Source of the DNA: Streptomyces coelicoflavus
Lineage (GTDB): Bacteria > Actinomycetota > Actinomycetes > Streptomycetales > Streptomycetaceae
Reading direction: 5' to 3'
Assembly: GCF_003112555.1 (NCBI RefSeq)
Contig: NZ_BEWB01000007.1
Location: forward strand, 1 to 64,000
DNA: 64,000 bases
The translations under genes were made by a program, and so were the position numbers. Below, piece after piece: positions 33,159 to 41,224 of this stretch; position 1 is the stretch's first letter; each line of letters starts with the position of its first letter. A model generated the notes under the pieces. It made no database searches. It was not told the DNA's origin and saw nothing but the letters and a program-made list of their open reading frames with translations.

Positions 33159-34246
33159 CGGGCCGTCGCTCGCCCTGGCCGGACGTCGCCGCCGACGAAG
33201 ACGCCCCGGACGCGGCCGCCCCGCCGGAGTTGGCACCGGCCGACGAGGCGGCGCTGCGCGAGCGGCTGGCCGGGGCGGTGGCGGCCTCCGACGCCCCCGA
33301 CGTCGTCTTCGCCGTGTCCCGGCACGGCCGACGCACCCTGTGCAGCGGCGGTACCGCCCCGCCCCCCGACGTCCCCCGCGAGGACCTGCGCTACGAGACC
33401 GGGTCGGCGTCCAAGACGTTCACCGCGCTGCTGCTCACGCGCCTGATCCGGCGCGGCGTGCTCACCGGCGGCGAGACGGCCGCCGGCTGCCTGGCCCCCG
33501 GCACGAAGGCCGGCCCGCACCCCGTCACGCTCGCCCACCTCATCACCCACACCTCGGGACTGCCCGCCCTGCCGGCCGACTTCGTGCGCCGGGGCCTGCC
33601 CGCCTGGCGCACCAACCCGTACGCCCGGTACTCCGCCGAGCGGCTGACCGACACCTTCCTGCGCCACACCCCCAGGCACCGCCCCGGAACCCGCTGGCAC
33701 TACTCCAACTACGGCGTCTCCGTGCTCGGCCACGCCGTCGCCGCGACCGTCGGCACCGCCTGGGAGGACCTGATCACCGGGCAGGTGCTGCGGGCCCTCG
33801 GCCTCAGCGGTACGGCCCTGCGCGCCGAGGGCCCGGGGACCGACGCGGTGGGTCACCGCAAGGACGGCCGCACCCCCGTCCCGGCCTTCGACGCGGGCGG
33901 CTTCCAGGCGGCGGGAGCCGTCCGGTCCACCCCGAACGACCTGCTCACCTTTCTCGAGGCCCACCTGGACCCGGCCCGCTCACCGGCCGCCGGCGCGCTG
34001 CGGGCGGTGCGGGTGCCGGTGCTGCGGCGGGGTGCGGGCCACCGGCACGTGCACACCGTGGGGTGGTTCCGGCACCCCACGGACGGCGGGCCGATGTACT
34101 TCCACAGCGGCGCCACGCTGGGCCAGCAGGCGTTCCTGGGCTTCCGGCCCGACACGGACACCGCCCTGGCCGCGGTGTGCACCCGGCGGTTCCGCGCCCG
34201 GGACCCGTTCATCGCCACCGCCTACGCGCTCCTCGCGGAGGGATAG
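33155..34246 (+). CDS. Serine hydrolase, class C beta-lactamase/CubicO family
   Basis: The 363-aa protein has the three active-site signatures of class C beta-lactamase-like hydrolases: SxxK in ETGSASKTFT (Ser84, Lys87), YSN in RWHYSNYGVSVLG, and the C-terminal H-S-G in YFHSGATLGQQAF, which replaces KTG. LITHTSGLPALP is also typical. No signal peptide is seen, so it should be cytoplasmic and not a secreted beta-lactamase. That is unusual and fits an esterase, peptidase or peptide-cyclising role. It is last in the operon after the 62-aa peptide, one unknown and the paralogue pair, and is translationally coupled (ATGA). Confidence 0.85.
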   Translation: MTGRRSPWPDVAADEDAPDAAAPPELAPADEAALRERLAGAVAASDAPDVVFAVSRHGRRTLCSGGTAPPPDVPREDLRYETGSASKTFTALLLTRLIRRGVLTGGETAAGCLAPGTKAGPHPVTLAHLITHTSGLPALPADFVRRGLPAWRTNPYARYSAERLTDTFLRHTPRHRPGTRWHYSNYGVSVLGHAVAATVGTAWEDLITGQVLRALGLSGTALRAEGPGTDAVGHRKDGRTPVPAFDAGGFQAAGAVRSTPNDLLTFLEAHLDPARSPAAGALRAVRVPVLRRGAGHRHVHTVGWFRHPTDGGPMYFHSGATLGQQAFLGFRPDTDTALAAVCTRRFRARDPFIATAYALLAEG

Positions 34247-34257
34247 GGACACGCGTG

Positions 34258-34288
34258 GGCGCGGGGCCGCGTCGAGCGGCCCCGCGCC
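34258..34288. terminator. Bidirectional terminator
   Basis: GGCGCGGGGCCGC (34258-34270), loop GTCGA, GCGGCCCCGCGCC (34276-34288): a perfect 13-bp stem between the convergent hydrolase and protease genes. Confidence 0.85.
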
Positions 34289-34314
34289 GGGCGCCGGAAG
34301 AAGCCCTCCGTCCG

Positions 34315-35691
34315 TCAGACCCGCTGCCACAGGGCCGGCGTGCTCGCCGGTGAGCCGGCGCCCTGTGCCTGGTGGCTCTGGAGACAGCGGTACCGCACAC
34401 CGTCGAAGGACACGGTGGTGCCGACCTGGTAGACCCGGCCCGCGGCCCACGCGTCCGCCGCCGCGTTGTCCTGCGGCGCGGGTGTCCCGGACGCGGCGGA
34501 GGTGGTCTTCAGCGTGAGGCCGAAGTCGCTGAGCAGCGGATTGATCGGCTGGTAGAAGGTCGTCCCGCCGTTCGTGCAGTCGCCCGAACCGCCGGACGTG
34601 GTGCCCTGCGCCTGGGTGCCCGACACGAAGGGGCCGCCGGAGTCGCCGGGCTCGGCGCACACCGTCGTCTGCGTCAGCCCGTCGACGGTGCCCTCCGGGT
34701 AGGTGACGCTCGTGTCGTGCTGCTGGACCGTCCCGCAGTGCCAGCCGGTGGTCGAGCCGGAACGGCACACCGAGGCCCCCACGAGCGCCTCCACCGACCC
34801 GGCGATCTGGATCTTCTCGCCGTCCTGCGCCTTGACGTCCGGCGTCGCGGTCCAGTCGGAGTTGACACCCACCCAGGCCATGTCCTTGCCGGGGAAGGTC
34901 GAGGCCTGGAAGGTGCCCTGGGCGGCCTCGTTGAACCCGGTGGTGGTGGCGCCCGGGTCGCCGCAGTGCCCGGCCGTGGCGAAGCCCTGCTGGTCGTCCT
35001 TGGTGACGGAGAAGCCGATGGAGCAGCGGGCCTGGCCGTCGATGTAGTAGGCGTCTCCGCCGACCAGGTCCTCCAGCACCCGGGGCTGGTCCGGCGAGAC
35101 GCGGACGGCCACGTCCCGGCCCGACACCCCGGAGGCCGCGAGGAACGCGGTCGCGGCCGACTCGCTGGTGGCCTGGACGGTGACCCGGTTGGTCTTCACG
35201 TCGACGTACCAGACCGGCGTCTGCCGGGTCCGGGTCCGCACGGCGGCGGCGTCCAGCTTCTCCTTGACCGCGCGCAGCTCGGCCAGGTTCCTGCCGACGA
35301 CGGCCGCCTCGGCGCCCTGTGCCTCGATGGCCGCGGTGTCCGCGGCGTCGGTGGTGGCGACGGTCAGCTCGGCCGAGGTCGCGCCGCTCACCCAGGCCCC
35401 GGCGAAGCGGTCGCCCAGCGTGTTGCGCAGCATGCCCGCGCGGGTGCCCGCCTCCGCCTCGTTGACCAGCCGGGCCGCCGCCTGTCCCGGCGCCAGCCGC
35501 AGGTCGCGCTCCATCGCGCTCAGCATGCGCGCCGGGGCCGCGGCGGCGTCGGGCGTGCGGGCCACGGCGGGCCGAGGTGCCGGGGCGGGCGGCGGTGCGG
35601 CCGACGCGGCCGAGGGGAGTGCGGTCAGGACCAGGGCGCCGAGCGCGGTGAGGGCTGCGCGGCGGCTGCGCGCGGCATGTCTGCCGACCAT
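34315..35691 (-). CDS. Streptogrisin-type secreted serine protease with chitin-binding-like tail
   Basis: The 458-aa preproprotease of the alpha-lytic/streptogrisin family (S1E) has a Sec signal (ALTALGALVLTALPSAASA, residues ~13-31). An alpha-lytic-type prodomain runs to about residue 200. The mature protease starts near DLVGGDAYYIDG. The catalytic triad is visible: His in TAGHCGDP, Asp in KDMAWVGVNSDW and Ser in AEPGDSGGPF. Cys pairs expected for the fold are present. The C-terminal ~45 residues (WAAGRVYQVGTTVSFDGVRYRCLQSHQAQ to LWQRV) form a CBM5/12-like chitin-binding domain, as in streptogrisin C. ATG 35691 has AAGGAGG 8 nt upstream. Confidence 0.9.
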   Translation of the reverse strand: MVGRHAARSRRAALTALGALVLTALPSAASAAPPPAPAPRPAVARTPDAAAAPARMLSAMERDLRLAPGQAAARLVNEAEAGTRAGMLRNTLGDRFAGAWVSGATSAELTVATTDAADTAAIEAQGAEAAVVGRNLAELRAVKEKLDAAAVRTRTRQTPVWYVDVKTNRVTVQATSESAATAFLAASGVSGRDVAVRVSPDQPRVLEDLVGGDAYYIDGQARCSIGFSVTKDDQQGFATAGHCGDPGATTTGFNEAAQGTFQASTFPGKDMAWVGVNSDWTATPDVKAQDGEKIQIAGSVEALVGASVCRSGSTTGWHCGTVQQHDTSVTYPEGTVDGLTQTTVCAEPGDSGGPFVSGTQAQGTTSGGSGDCTNGGTTFYQPINPLLSDFGLTLKTTSAASGTPAPQDNAAADAWAAGRVYQVGTTVSFDGVRYRCLQSHQAQGAGSPASTPALWQRV

Positions 35692-35890
35692 GCGATGTGC
35701 CTCCTTCGAGTGCTGTGCGAGACAGCGGTGTTCGGTGGGCGCACCGTGGGTCACGGTGCGCCGGCGGCGAAGTCACAGGCCTTGCCGCAAAGATCCGCGG
35801 CGATGCCCGGCCCGGGTCCGTTTCGCGCTATGGGGGACGCCGTGGGTGGCATGTGCAGTACGCGGACGCCCCGCGGCGGCGCGGCCGGGA

Positions 35891-37552
35891 TCAGGCGGGT
35901 TTCAGTCCCGGCTCGCCCGCCTCGGTGACGAAGGACGCGGCGGTGGTGACGGGAGCGCCGGGCGCGCTGATGGCGGAGACCGTCCTGAAGTCCAGGTGGG
36001 CCGCCTCGCGGCCGAGTTCGGCCCGGACGTAGCCGCGCTTGCCGTTGTAGAACTTCATGTGCGGGTTGGCCCGCATGTACAGGTCCCAGTTGGCGGGTTT
36101 CTCCACGCCGTCCCGGCCGCTGGCCACCGAGGTGCAGGTGACCTCGGTGCCGACGGTGGCGGACGCCGGGTCGTCGAAGTCCTCCTTGACGTCGAGCGCG
36201 TAGCCCACGTGCACGTCGCCGGTGAGGATCAGCCAGTTGTCGACCCCGGCGGCCTTCGCCCCGGCGACCACCCGGTCGCGCGAGGCCCGGTAGCCGTCCC
36301 AGGCGTCCATGGAGAGCGCGGCGTCGGCGGTCGTGTCGAACTTGCGCTGCGAGAAGCACACCTGCTGGGGCATCACGTTCCACAGGGCGGTCGAGCCCTT
36401 CCAGCCGTCGAGCAGCCACTGCTCCTGCGCGGCGCCGGTGATGGTGCGCGCCGGGTCGTCCGACTCGGCCCCCGGGGCGTGCGGCCGGTCGTCGTAGGCC
36501 TGGTCGGAGCGGTACTGGCGGGTGTCGAGGATGTCGAACTGGGCGAGCGCGCCCCAGTGCAGCCGGCGGTACAGCCGGGCGTCGGGGCCCTGCGGCAGCT
36601 GGGCGGCGCGCAGCGGCTGGTTCTCCCAGTACGCGCGGTACGCGGCGGCCCGGCGCAGCAGGAACTCGGACGGCGGGATGTCGTTCTCCGGGGTGCTGCC
36701 CGCGTAGTTGTTCTCCGTCTCGTGGTCGTCCCAGGCGACGACGAACGGATGCCGGGCGTGCGCGGCCCGCAGGTCCTCGTCGGTCTTGTACAGCGAGTAG
36801 CGCAGGCGGTAGTCCGCGAGGGTCATCGTCTCCCGGTTGAACACGTCGGGCAGCGTGACATCGGTGTAGTGGCGCTCTCCGCCCGCGGAGTTCACCGCGT
36901 ACTCGTACAGGTAGTCACCGAGGTGGAACACCACGTCCACGTCGTCCTGGGCGACATGGCGGAGCACGGTGTAGTAGCCGTCCATGTAGGCCTGGCAGGC
37001 GACCGCCGCGAGCTTCAGCGACGAGACGGCGCCGTCCGCCGCGGGCGCGGTGCGGGTGCGGCCCGCCGGGCTGAGCCAGGCCCCGGCGCGGAACCGGTAG
37101 TAGTAGACCGTCCCGGGGAGCAGACCCTTCACGTCGACGTGGACGCTGTGGTTGTACTCGGCGTGGGCGTCGGCGGTGCCCCGGAAGAGGACACCCGCGA
37201 AGTACTCGTCCAGGGCCACCTCCCACTCGACCGTGACCCGCTCCGTGCCCATCCCGCCGTCCTCCAGGAACGGTTCGGGCGCCAGCCTGGTCCACAGCAG
37301 CACCGAGTCCGGCAGCGGATCACCGGAGGCGACCCCGAGGGTGAAGGGGTCCTTGCTGATCCGGGCGGAGCGTTCGGGGGCCGCGACCGCGCCGCGGGCC
37401 GGCAGGTTGGTGGTGAAGGCGAGGGCGGCGGCAGCCGCGGTCACGGTGAGGAAGCGCCGGCGGCCGAGGTGCCGGACGGCGGCGCCCATCACGGCGTCGT
37501 GCGGGGAGAAGGCGTGCTCGGCCAGTGCGCTGGGACGGCCCGTGGGCGCCAT
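35891..37552 (-). CDS. phoD: PhoD-family alkaline phosphatase/phosphodiesterase
   Basis: The 553-aa Tat-exported enzyme releases phosphate from mono- and diesters outside the cell. The twin-arginine signal is GRRRFLTVTAAAAALAFTT (around residues 30-48). A PhoD N-terminal domain (FTLGVASGDPLPDSVLLWTRLAP) precedes the metallophosphatase core with HLGDYLYEY, VVAWDDHETENNYAG, LDTRQYRS and ILTGDVHVGY, whose Asp/His/Asn residues bind Fe and Ca in PhoD. ATG 37552 has GAGAGGA 7 nt upstream. I looked for a PhoP box (GTTCACC direct repeats) between 37553 and 37640 and saw no convincing match. Confidence 0.92.
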   Translation of the reverse strand: MAPTGRPSALAEHAFSPHDAVMGAAVRHLGRRRFLTVTAAAAALAFTTNLPARGAVAAPERSARISKDPFTLGVASGDPLPDSVLLWTRLAPEPFLEDGGMGTERVTVEWEVALDEYFAGVLFRGTADAHAEYNHSVHVDVKGLLPGTVYYYRFRAGAWLSPAGRTRTAPAADGAVSSLKLAAVACQAYMDGYYTVLRHVAQDDVDVVFHLGDYLYEYAVNSAGGERHYTDVTLPDVFNRETMTLADYRLRYSLYKTDEDLRAAHARHPFVVAWDDHETENNYAGSTPENDIPPSEFLLRRAAAYRAYWENQPLRAAQLPQGPDARLYRRLHWGALAQFDILDTRQYRSDQAYDDRPHAPGAESDDPARTITGAAQEQWLLDGWKGSTALWNVMPQQVCFSQRKFDTTADAALSMDAWDGYRASRDRVVAGAKAAGVDNWLILTGDVHVGYALDVKEDFDDPASATVGTEVTCTSVASGRDGVEKPANWDLYMRANPHMKFYNGKRGYVRAELGREAAHLDFRTVSAISAPGAPVTTAASFVTEAGEPGLKPA

Positions 37553-37665
37553 CTGGTTGTCCTCTCGTACAACGGGGCGATGCGCGGACCCCGCATGCTA
37601 AGCAGACAAAACGCTTTAAACGGGCAGGGCTTGCGGAGTGATCACACAGGAGGAGGTACGCGCGT

Positions 37666-38004
37666 GTGGGCGCGGCACCCGCGGGGCACCCGGAGGCCAT
37701 GGCCAGGACACGGCGCTACGACGTGGCGGCCTCCGGCCGCCGGTGGGACGAGGACGACGGCCGTTGGCTGCCGGCCGGCGAGGTGCACGCGTGGGAACAG
37801 GGCAGGAACGAGACGGTGTGCGGGCTGTCGCTCCACCGCTCGCGGCTCTCCCGGTTCGCCGGAGTCACCTGGACCGACGTGCTGCCGGAGTCCGGCGGCG
37901 CCGCCGACGCCGTCCGCCGGGTCTGTCCCCGCTGCGCCGCCGCGGCCGGCCGCCGGGGAGCGGACTCCCGGCCCACCTGGCGACGCGTCGACCCGCGCCC
38001 GTAG
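37666..38004 (+). CDS. Small protein with CGL/CPRC Cys pattern
   Basis: The 112-aa basic protein has a conserved-looking core HAWEQGRNETVCGLSLHRSRLSRF, W-T-D-V and VCPRCAAA. One Cys in the first block and a CPRC pair, with nearby His, could make a small zinc-binding site. Proteins of this pattern are, from memory, common in Streptomyces; their role is unknown. Start GTG 37666 is chosen because AGGAGG lies 9 nt upstream. The in-frame ATG at 37699 would have its ribosome-binding site only 2 nt away. It diverges from phoD. Confidence 0.65.
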   Translation: MGAAPAGHPEAMARTRRYDVAASGRRWDEDDGRWLPAGEVHAWEQGRNETVCGLSLHRSRLSRFAGVTWTDVLPESGGAADAVRRVCPRCAAAAGRRGADSRPTWRRVDPRP

Positions 38005-38046
38005 GGGCCGGACGCGCGGTCCGGCCCCTGATCGCGGTCGGGCGGC

Positions 38047-38847
38047 CTACGCGGGCAGCGGCGAGCGGCTCACCCGGATCTTGGACTGGCCGTGCGGCCG
38101 CTTCTCCCAGTCCTCCATGAACCGCGCGTGCAGACCGTGCTGGGCGGCGAGCGTGAGCAGGGTGTCCGTGCGGTAGTAGAAGTCCTCGCGGAGCACCTGG
38201 TGCTCGGTGCCCTCCGTCCGGTCGAAGGTGAAGTCGAAGAACCCCGTGTCGGTCAGGACGCGGCCGACGTGCGCGAGGCACTCGTCGATGACGCCCAGCG
38301 GCGAGTGCGAGAAGACGCTGTGCGCGTGGACGACGTCGAAGTGGCCGTCGGGCAGGAACTCCAGCCGCAGGTCCCCGGTGATGGTCAGGTGGGGCAGCTT
38401 CGCCTGGAGCCCGCGCTCGGTCAGGGTCTGCTTGGCGGCGATCAGGATGTCCGGCGAGATGTCGACGCCGTAGTAGTGACCGGTGTCGAGGTGCTCGATG
38501 AACCGCCAGCCGCCGCGCAGGTTGCCGCAGCCGATGTCGAGCATGCGGTGCCCGGGGCGCAGCCCGTGCTCGACCAGGTAGTCGAACTGCATCTGTCCGA
38601 GCGCCAGCCAGCGGTCGTGGGTCCGGCTGCCGACCGCGGCCTCGGGGTTGCGCCGGGTGTCGGAGGCCATCACCGCCCGGTAGTAGCCGACGTGATCGCG
38701 GTGCTTGATCCGCAGCCACGCGTCGCGTCCGGCCCGGCGGACGTAGGGGCCGACGCGCCCGGGGTGGCGCAGCGCGTACCCGGCCTTGTGGGTGAGCGCG
38801 GCGCGGTTGTCGCGCAGCTTCTTGGGGGACTTGGCGTCCTTGGGCAT
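38047..38847 (-). CDS. Class I SAM-dependent methyltransferase
   Basis: The 266-aa protein has a basic ~55-residue N-terminal extension and then a methyltransferase core. Motif I is MLDIGCGNLRGGWRFIEHL, followed by YYGVDISPDILIAAKQ, FDVVHAHSVFSHSP and TGFFDFTFDRTEG. LRGGWRFI and FSHSP are typical of sugar/polysaccharide-associated methyltransferases, but no such genes are adjacent. No signal peptide is seen. ATG 38847 begins MPKDAKSPKKLRDN. It is divergent from the PAS/HTH regulator, with a 198-nt gap that contains no recognisable feature beyond short G-rich runs. Confidence 0.82.
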   Translation of the reverse strand: MPKDAKSPKKLRDNRAALTHKAGYALRHPGRVGPYVRRAGRDAWLRIKHRDHVGYYRAVMASDTRRNPEAAVGSRTHDRWLALGQMQFDYLVEHGLRPGHRMLDIGCGNLRGGWRFIEHLDTGHYYGVDISPDILIAAKQTLTERGLQAKLPHLTITGDLRLEFLPDGHFDVVHAHSVFSHSPLGVIDECLAHVGRVLTDTGFFDFTFDRTEGTEHQVLREDFYYRTDTLLTLAAQHGLHARFMEDWEKRPHGQSKIRVSRSPLPA

Positions 38848-39045
38848 GGGGGACGACCTCCGTACGAGTGACTCGGACACTGGTGGGCCTCGTAGTAGCG
38901 GGAGACATACCCCTGCCGGGTCGTGCCCTCCCGCAACTCCCGGCCGGAGGGGGAGGCGCACTCCGGCAGAACCTGCCCCCGTCGATGCCGAGCAGTGTCG
39001 AACTTGGACTTCTGGTCCAGAGGCTGGACGTGTAGTCTGAGTGAG

Positions 39046-39726
39046 ATGAACGAACCCGCACTGGACGCCGAACGCGACGCCGTCCTCGCCGCACTGCGCC
39101 CCGTCGTCGACGGGATCGCCGCGACGTTCGGACCGGTCTGCGAGGCGGTGCTCCACGACTACCGGCACCCCGAGCACTCGGTCGTGGCCGTCGCCGGATC
39201 CGTGACCGGACGGACGGTGGGCGGCGCGATGAGCGAGATCGGCATGCGCGTGCTGGCCCGCGGCGACGAGGCACGCGACGAGCTGAACTACGTCACGCGC
39301 ACGGCCGAGGGCAAGCTGCTCAAGTCCTCCACCATGGTGCTGCGCGACTCCACGGGTGCCGTCTTCGGTGCCCTGTGCGTCAACCTGGACGTCACGGCCG
39401 TCGACCGGGCCCACGCCCTGCTCGGAGCCCTCGCCGGCACCGCCCGGACCCCCGCCGAAGTCCCGGCGACCACCTTCGGCGACGACATCGACGCCGTGGT
39501 CGACGCCATCGTGGACGACCACCCGCTGCGCCGGGACACCAGCTGGGCGGCGCTGGACCGCGAGCGGCGCCTGGAGCTGTTCCGCGACCTCGACGGGCGC
39601 GGTGTGTTCGCCGTACGCCGCTCGGTCGAGCACGTCGCCGCCCGGCTCGGCATCTCCCGCGCCTCCGCCTACCACTACCTCTCCCAGGCCCGCGCCGTCC
39701 CCGGCCCGGCCGCCGACACCCCCTGA
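39046..39726 (+). CDS. YheO/DauR-like PAS-HTH regulator
   Basis: The 226-aa regulator has a YheO-type PAS domain (VVDGIAATFGPVCEAVLHDYRH, then ELNYVTRTAEGKLLKSSTMVLRDSTGAVFGALCVNLD) and a C-terminal helix-turn-helix (VFAVRRSVEHVAARLGISRASAYHYLSQAR). The best-known member, DauR of Pseudomonas, controls D-arginine catabolism. Here the next gene, 8 nt downstream, is a PLP-dependent dehydratase, so the pair probably senses and degrades an amino or hydroxy-amino acid. ATG 39046 has no strong ribosome-binding site, and a TAGTCT hexamer lies 8 nt upstream of it, so a leaderless mRNA is possible. Confidence 0.85.
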   Translation: MNEPALDAERDAVLAALRPVVDGIAATFGPVCEAVLHDYRHPEHSVVAVAGSVTGRTVGGAMSEIGMRVLARGDEARDELNYVTRTAEGKLLKSSTMVLRDSTGAVFGALCVNLDVTAVDRAHALLGALAGTARTPAEVPATTFGDDIDAVVDAIVDDHPLRRDTSWAALDRERRLELFRDLDGRGVFAVRRSVEHVAARLGISRASAYHYLSQARAVPGPAADTP

Positions 39727-39734
39727 GGACCCCC

Positions 39735-40712
39735 GTGCCGACCACCACCCCGCCCGTCACCCTCGACGACGTCCGCTCGGCCGCCGCCCGCATCGAGGGC
39801 GTCGCACACCGCACCCCCGTGCTTCGCTCGCGCACCCTGGACGCCCTCGTCGGCGCCGAGGTCCTCCTCAAGTGCGAGAACCTCCAGCGGGTCGGCGCCT
39901 TCAAGTTCCGAGGCGCCTACAACGCGGCCTCCCGTCTCACGCCGGAGCAGCTGGCCCGGGGCATCGCCGCCTACTCCTCGGGCAACCACGCCCAGGCCGT
40001 CGCCCTCGCCGCACGCGAGCTGGGCACCACCGCCGTGATCGTCATGCCCGAGGACGCGCCGCCCTCCAAACGGGACGCCACCGCCGGCTACGGCGCCGAG
40101 ATCGTCACCTACGACCGCTACACCGGCGACCGCGCGACCATCGCCGAGGCCCTGGCCGCCGACCGGGGCCTGACCCTGATCCCGCCGTACGAGCACCCGC
40201 ACGTCATCGCGGGCCAGGGCACCGCCGCCCTCGAACTGGTCGAGGAGACCGGGGAGCTGGACGCGCTGGTCGCACCGGTCGGCGGCGGCGGACTGATCGC
40301 CGGGAGCGCCACCGCGGTCAAGGCCCTGCACCCCGGCACCCGGGTGATCGGCGTCGAACCGGAGGCCGGCGACGACACCCGGCGCTCCCTGGCGGCCGGC
40401 CGGCGCGTCACCGTGCCCGTGCCCCGCACCATCGCCGACGGCCAGGCGGTGCCCACCCCCGGCGAGCTGACGTTCTCCGTCAACCGGAGGCTCCTCGACG
40501 GGGTGATGCTGGTCTCCGACGACGAGATCCGGCACGCGATGCGGTTCGCGTTCGAACGGCTGAAGACCGTCCTCGAACCCAGCGGCGCCACCCCGCTGGC
40601 CGCCCTCCTGAGCGGCCGGATCGACAACCTGCCCCACCGCGTCGGCGTGATCCTCTCCGGCGGCAACGTGGATGCCGCCCGCTTCGCCGAACTCTGCGGC
40701 GGACCCCGCTGA
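39735..40712 (+). CDS. Serine/threonine dehydratase-like PLP enzyme
   Basis: The 325-aa fold-type II PLP enzyme has its Schiff-base Lys in VGAFKFRGAYNA. SSGNHAQAVALAA contacts substrate carboxylate and PLP, APVGGGGLIAGSA is the phosphate-binding glycine loop, and a late VILSGGN. There is no C-terminal ACT regulatory domain, so it is of the short catabolic type (threonine/serine dehydratase, serine racemase or threo-3-hydroxyaspartate dehydratase). It would deaminate a hydroxy-amino acid to a keto acid plus ammonia. GTG 39735 has GAGG 7 nt upstream. It is co-transcribed with the PAS-HTH regulator. Confidence 0.87.
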   Translation: MPTTTPPVTLDDVRSAAARIEGVAHRTPVLRSRTLDALVGAEVLLKCENLQRVGAFKFRGAYNAASRLTPEQLARGIAAYSSGNHAQAVALAARELGTTAVIVMPEDAPPSKRDATAGYGAEIVTYDRYTGDRATIAEALAADRGLTLIPPYEHPHVIAGQGTAALELVEETGELDALVAPVGGGGLIAGSATAVKALHPGTRVIGVEPEAGDDTRRSLAAGRRVTVPVPRTIADGQAVPTPGELTFSVNRRLLDGVMLVSDDEIRHAMRFAFERLKTVLEPSGATPLAALLSGRIDNLPHRVGVILSGGNVDAARFAELCGGPR

Positions 40713-40791
40713 CGACGGGCGTCCCCCGGATGGCGCCGCCGAGTTGACAGGCGGACGATGGAGTGGTGGGGCCAGGGAAAGGAGGAGCGTC

Positions 40792-41151
40792 ATGCTGGAG
40801 GCAAAGACGCTCGACAAGCCGGACGAGCGGCGCGACTTCCCGCGCGGGCACATCGAGGCCGTGCACATGGAAGGGCTCGACTTCGCCGTCGCCACCTTCG
40901 AACCGGGCTGGCGCTGGTCGGAGTCCGTGGCACCGATCGCCGGCACCGACAGCTGCATGATCCACCACAACTGCTACGTGGTCGAGGGACGCATGCACGT
41001 CCGCATGGACGACGGCACCGAGAGCGAGGTGGGCCCCGGCGACGTCTTCGTCTGCTCGCCCGGCCACGACGCCTGGGTCGTGGGCGACGGACAGTGCGTC
41101 GTGTACGACTTCGCCGGCAGCATGGCGAAGGAGTACGCCAAGGCCGACTGA
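40792..41151 (+). CDS. Small cupin-fold protein
   Basis: The 119-aa single cupin domain carries WRWSESVAPIAGTDSCMIHHNCYVVEGRMHVRMDDG and a second motif VGPGDVFVCSPGHDAWVVGDG. His residues in MIHHNC and PGHDA, with Glu in VEGRM, are plausible metal ligands. It is too small for a two-domain dioxygenase; sensing or simple isomerase roles are possible. ATG 40792 has AAAGGAGGAG 4 nt upstream, an unusually strong site that predicts high expression. It is followed by a very strong terminator. Confidence 0.82.
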   Translation: MLEAKTLDKPDERRDFPRGHIEAVHMEGLDFAVATFEPGWRWSESVAPIAGTDSCMIHHNCYVVEGRMHVRMDDGTESEVGPGDVFVCSPGHDAWVVGDGQCVVYDFAGSMAKEYAKAD

Positions 41152-41169
41152 CTGGAGGTCCGGAAGGCA

Positions 41170-41219
41170 GGGAGGGGAGAGGGGGCGACCGCAGTGGCGG
41201 TCGCCCCCTCTCCCCTCCC
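41170..41219. terminator. Very strong bidirectional terminator, 23-bp perfect stem
   Basis: The arms at 41170-41192 and 41197-41219 are perfect complements over 23 bp around the loop AGTG. The stem starts GGGAGGGGAGAGG and ends at CGACCGC. It lies between the convergent cupin and FtsX-type permease genes and serves both. Confidence 0.9.
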
Positions 41220-41224
41220 GCCGG

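Noticed and set aside
37553..37640. PHO box upstream of phoD
   Set aside because: The region has a CGTTTAAAGCG/TTTTGTCTG pattern only loosely like the PhoP direct repeat, with too many mismatches to call.
35168..38176. 1002-codon plus-strand frame opposite the protease and phosphatase genes
   Set aside because: It spans two well-supported minus-strand genes and their gap, and has no recognisable domain; it is a shadow of base composition.
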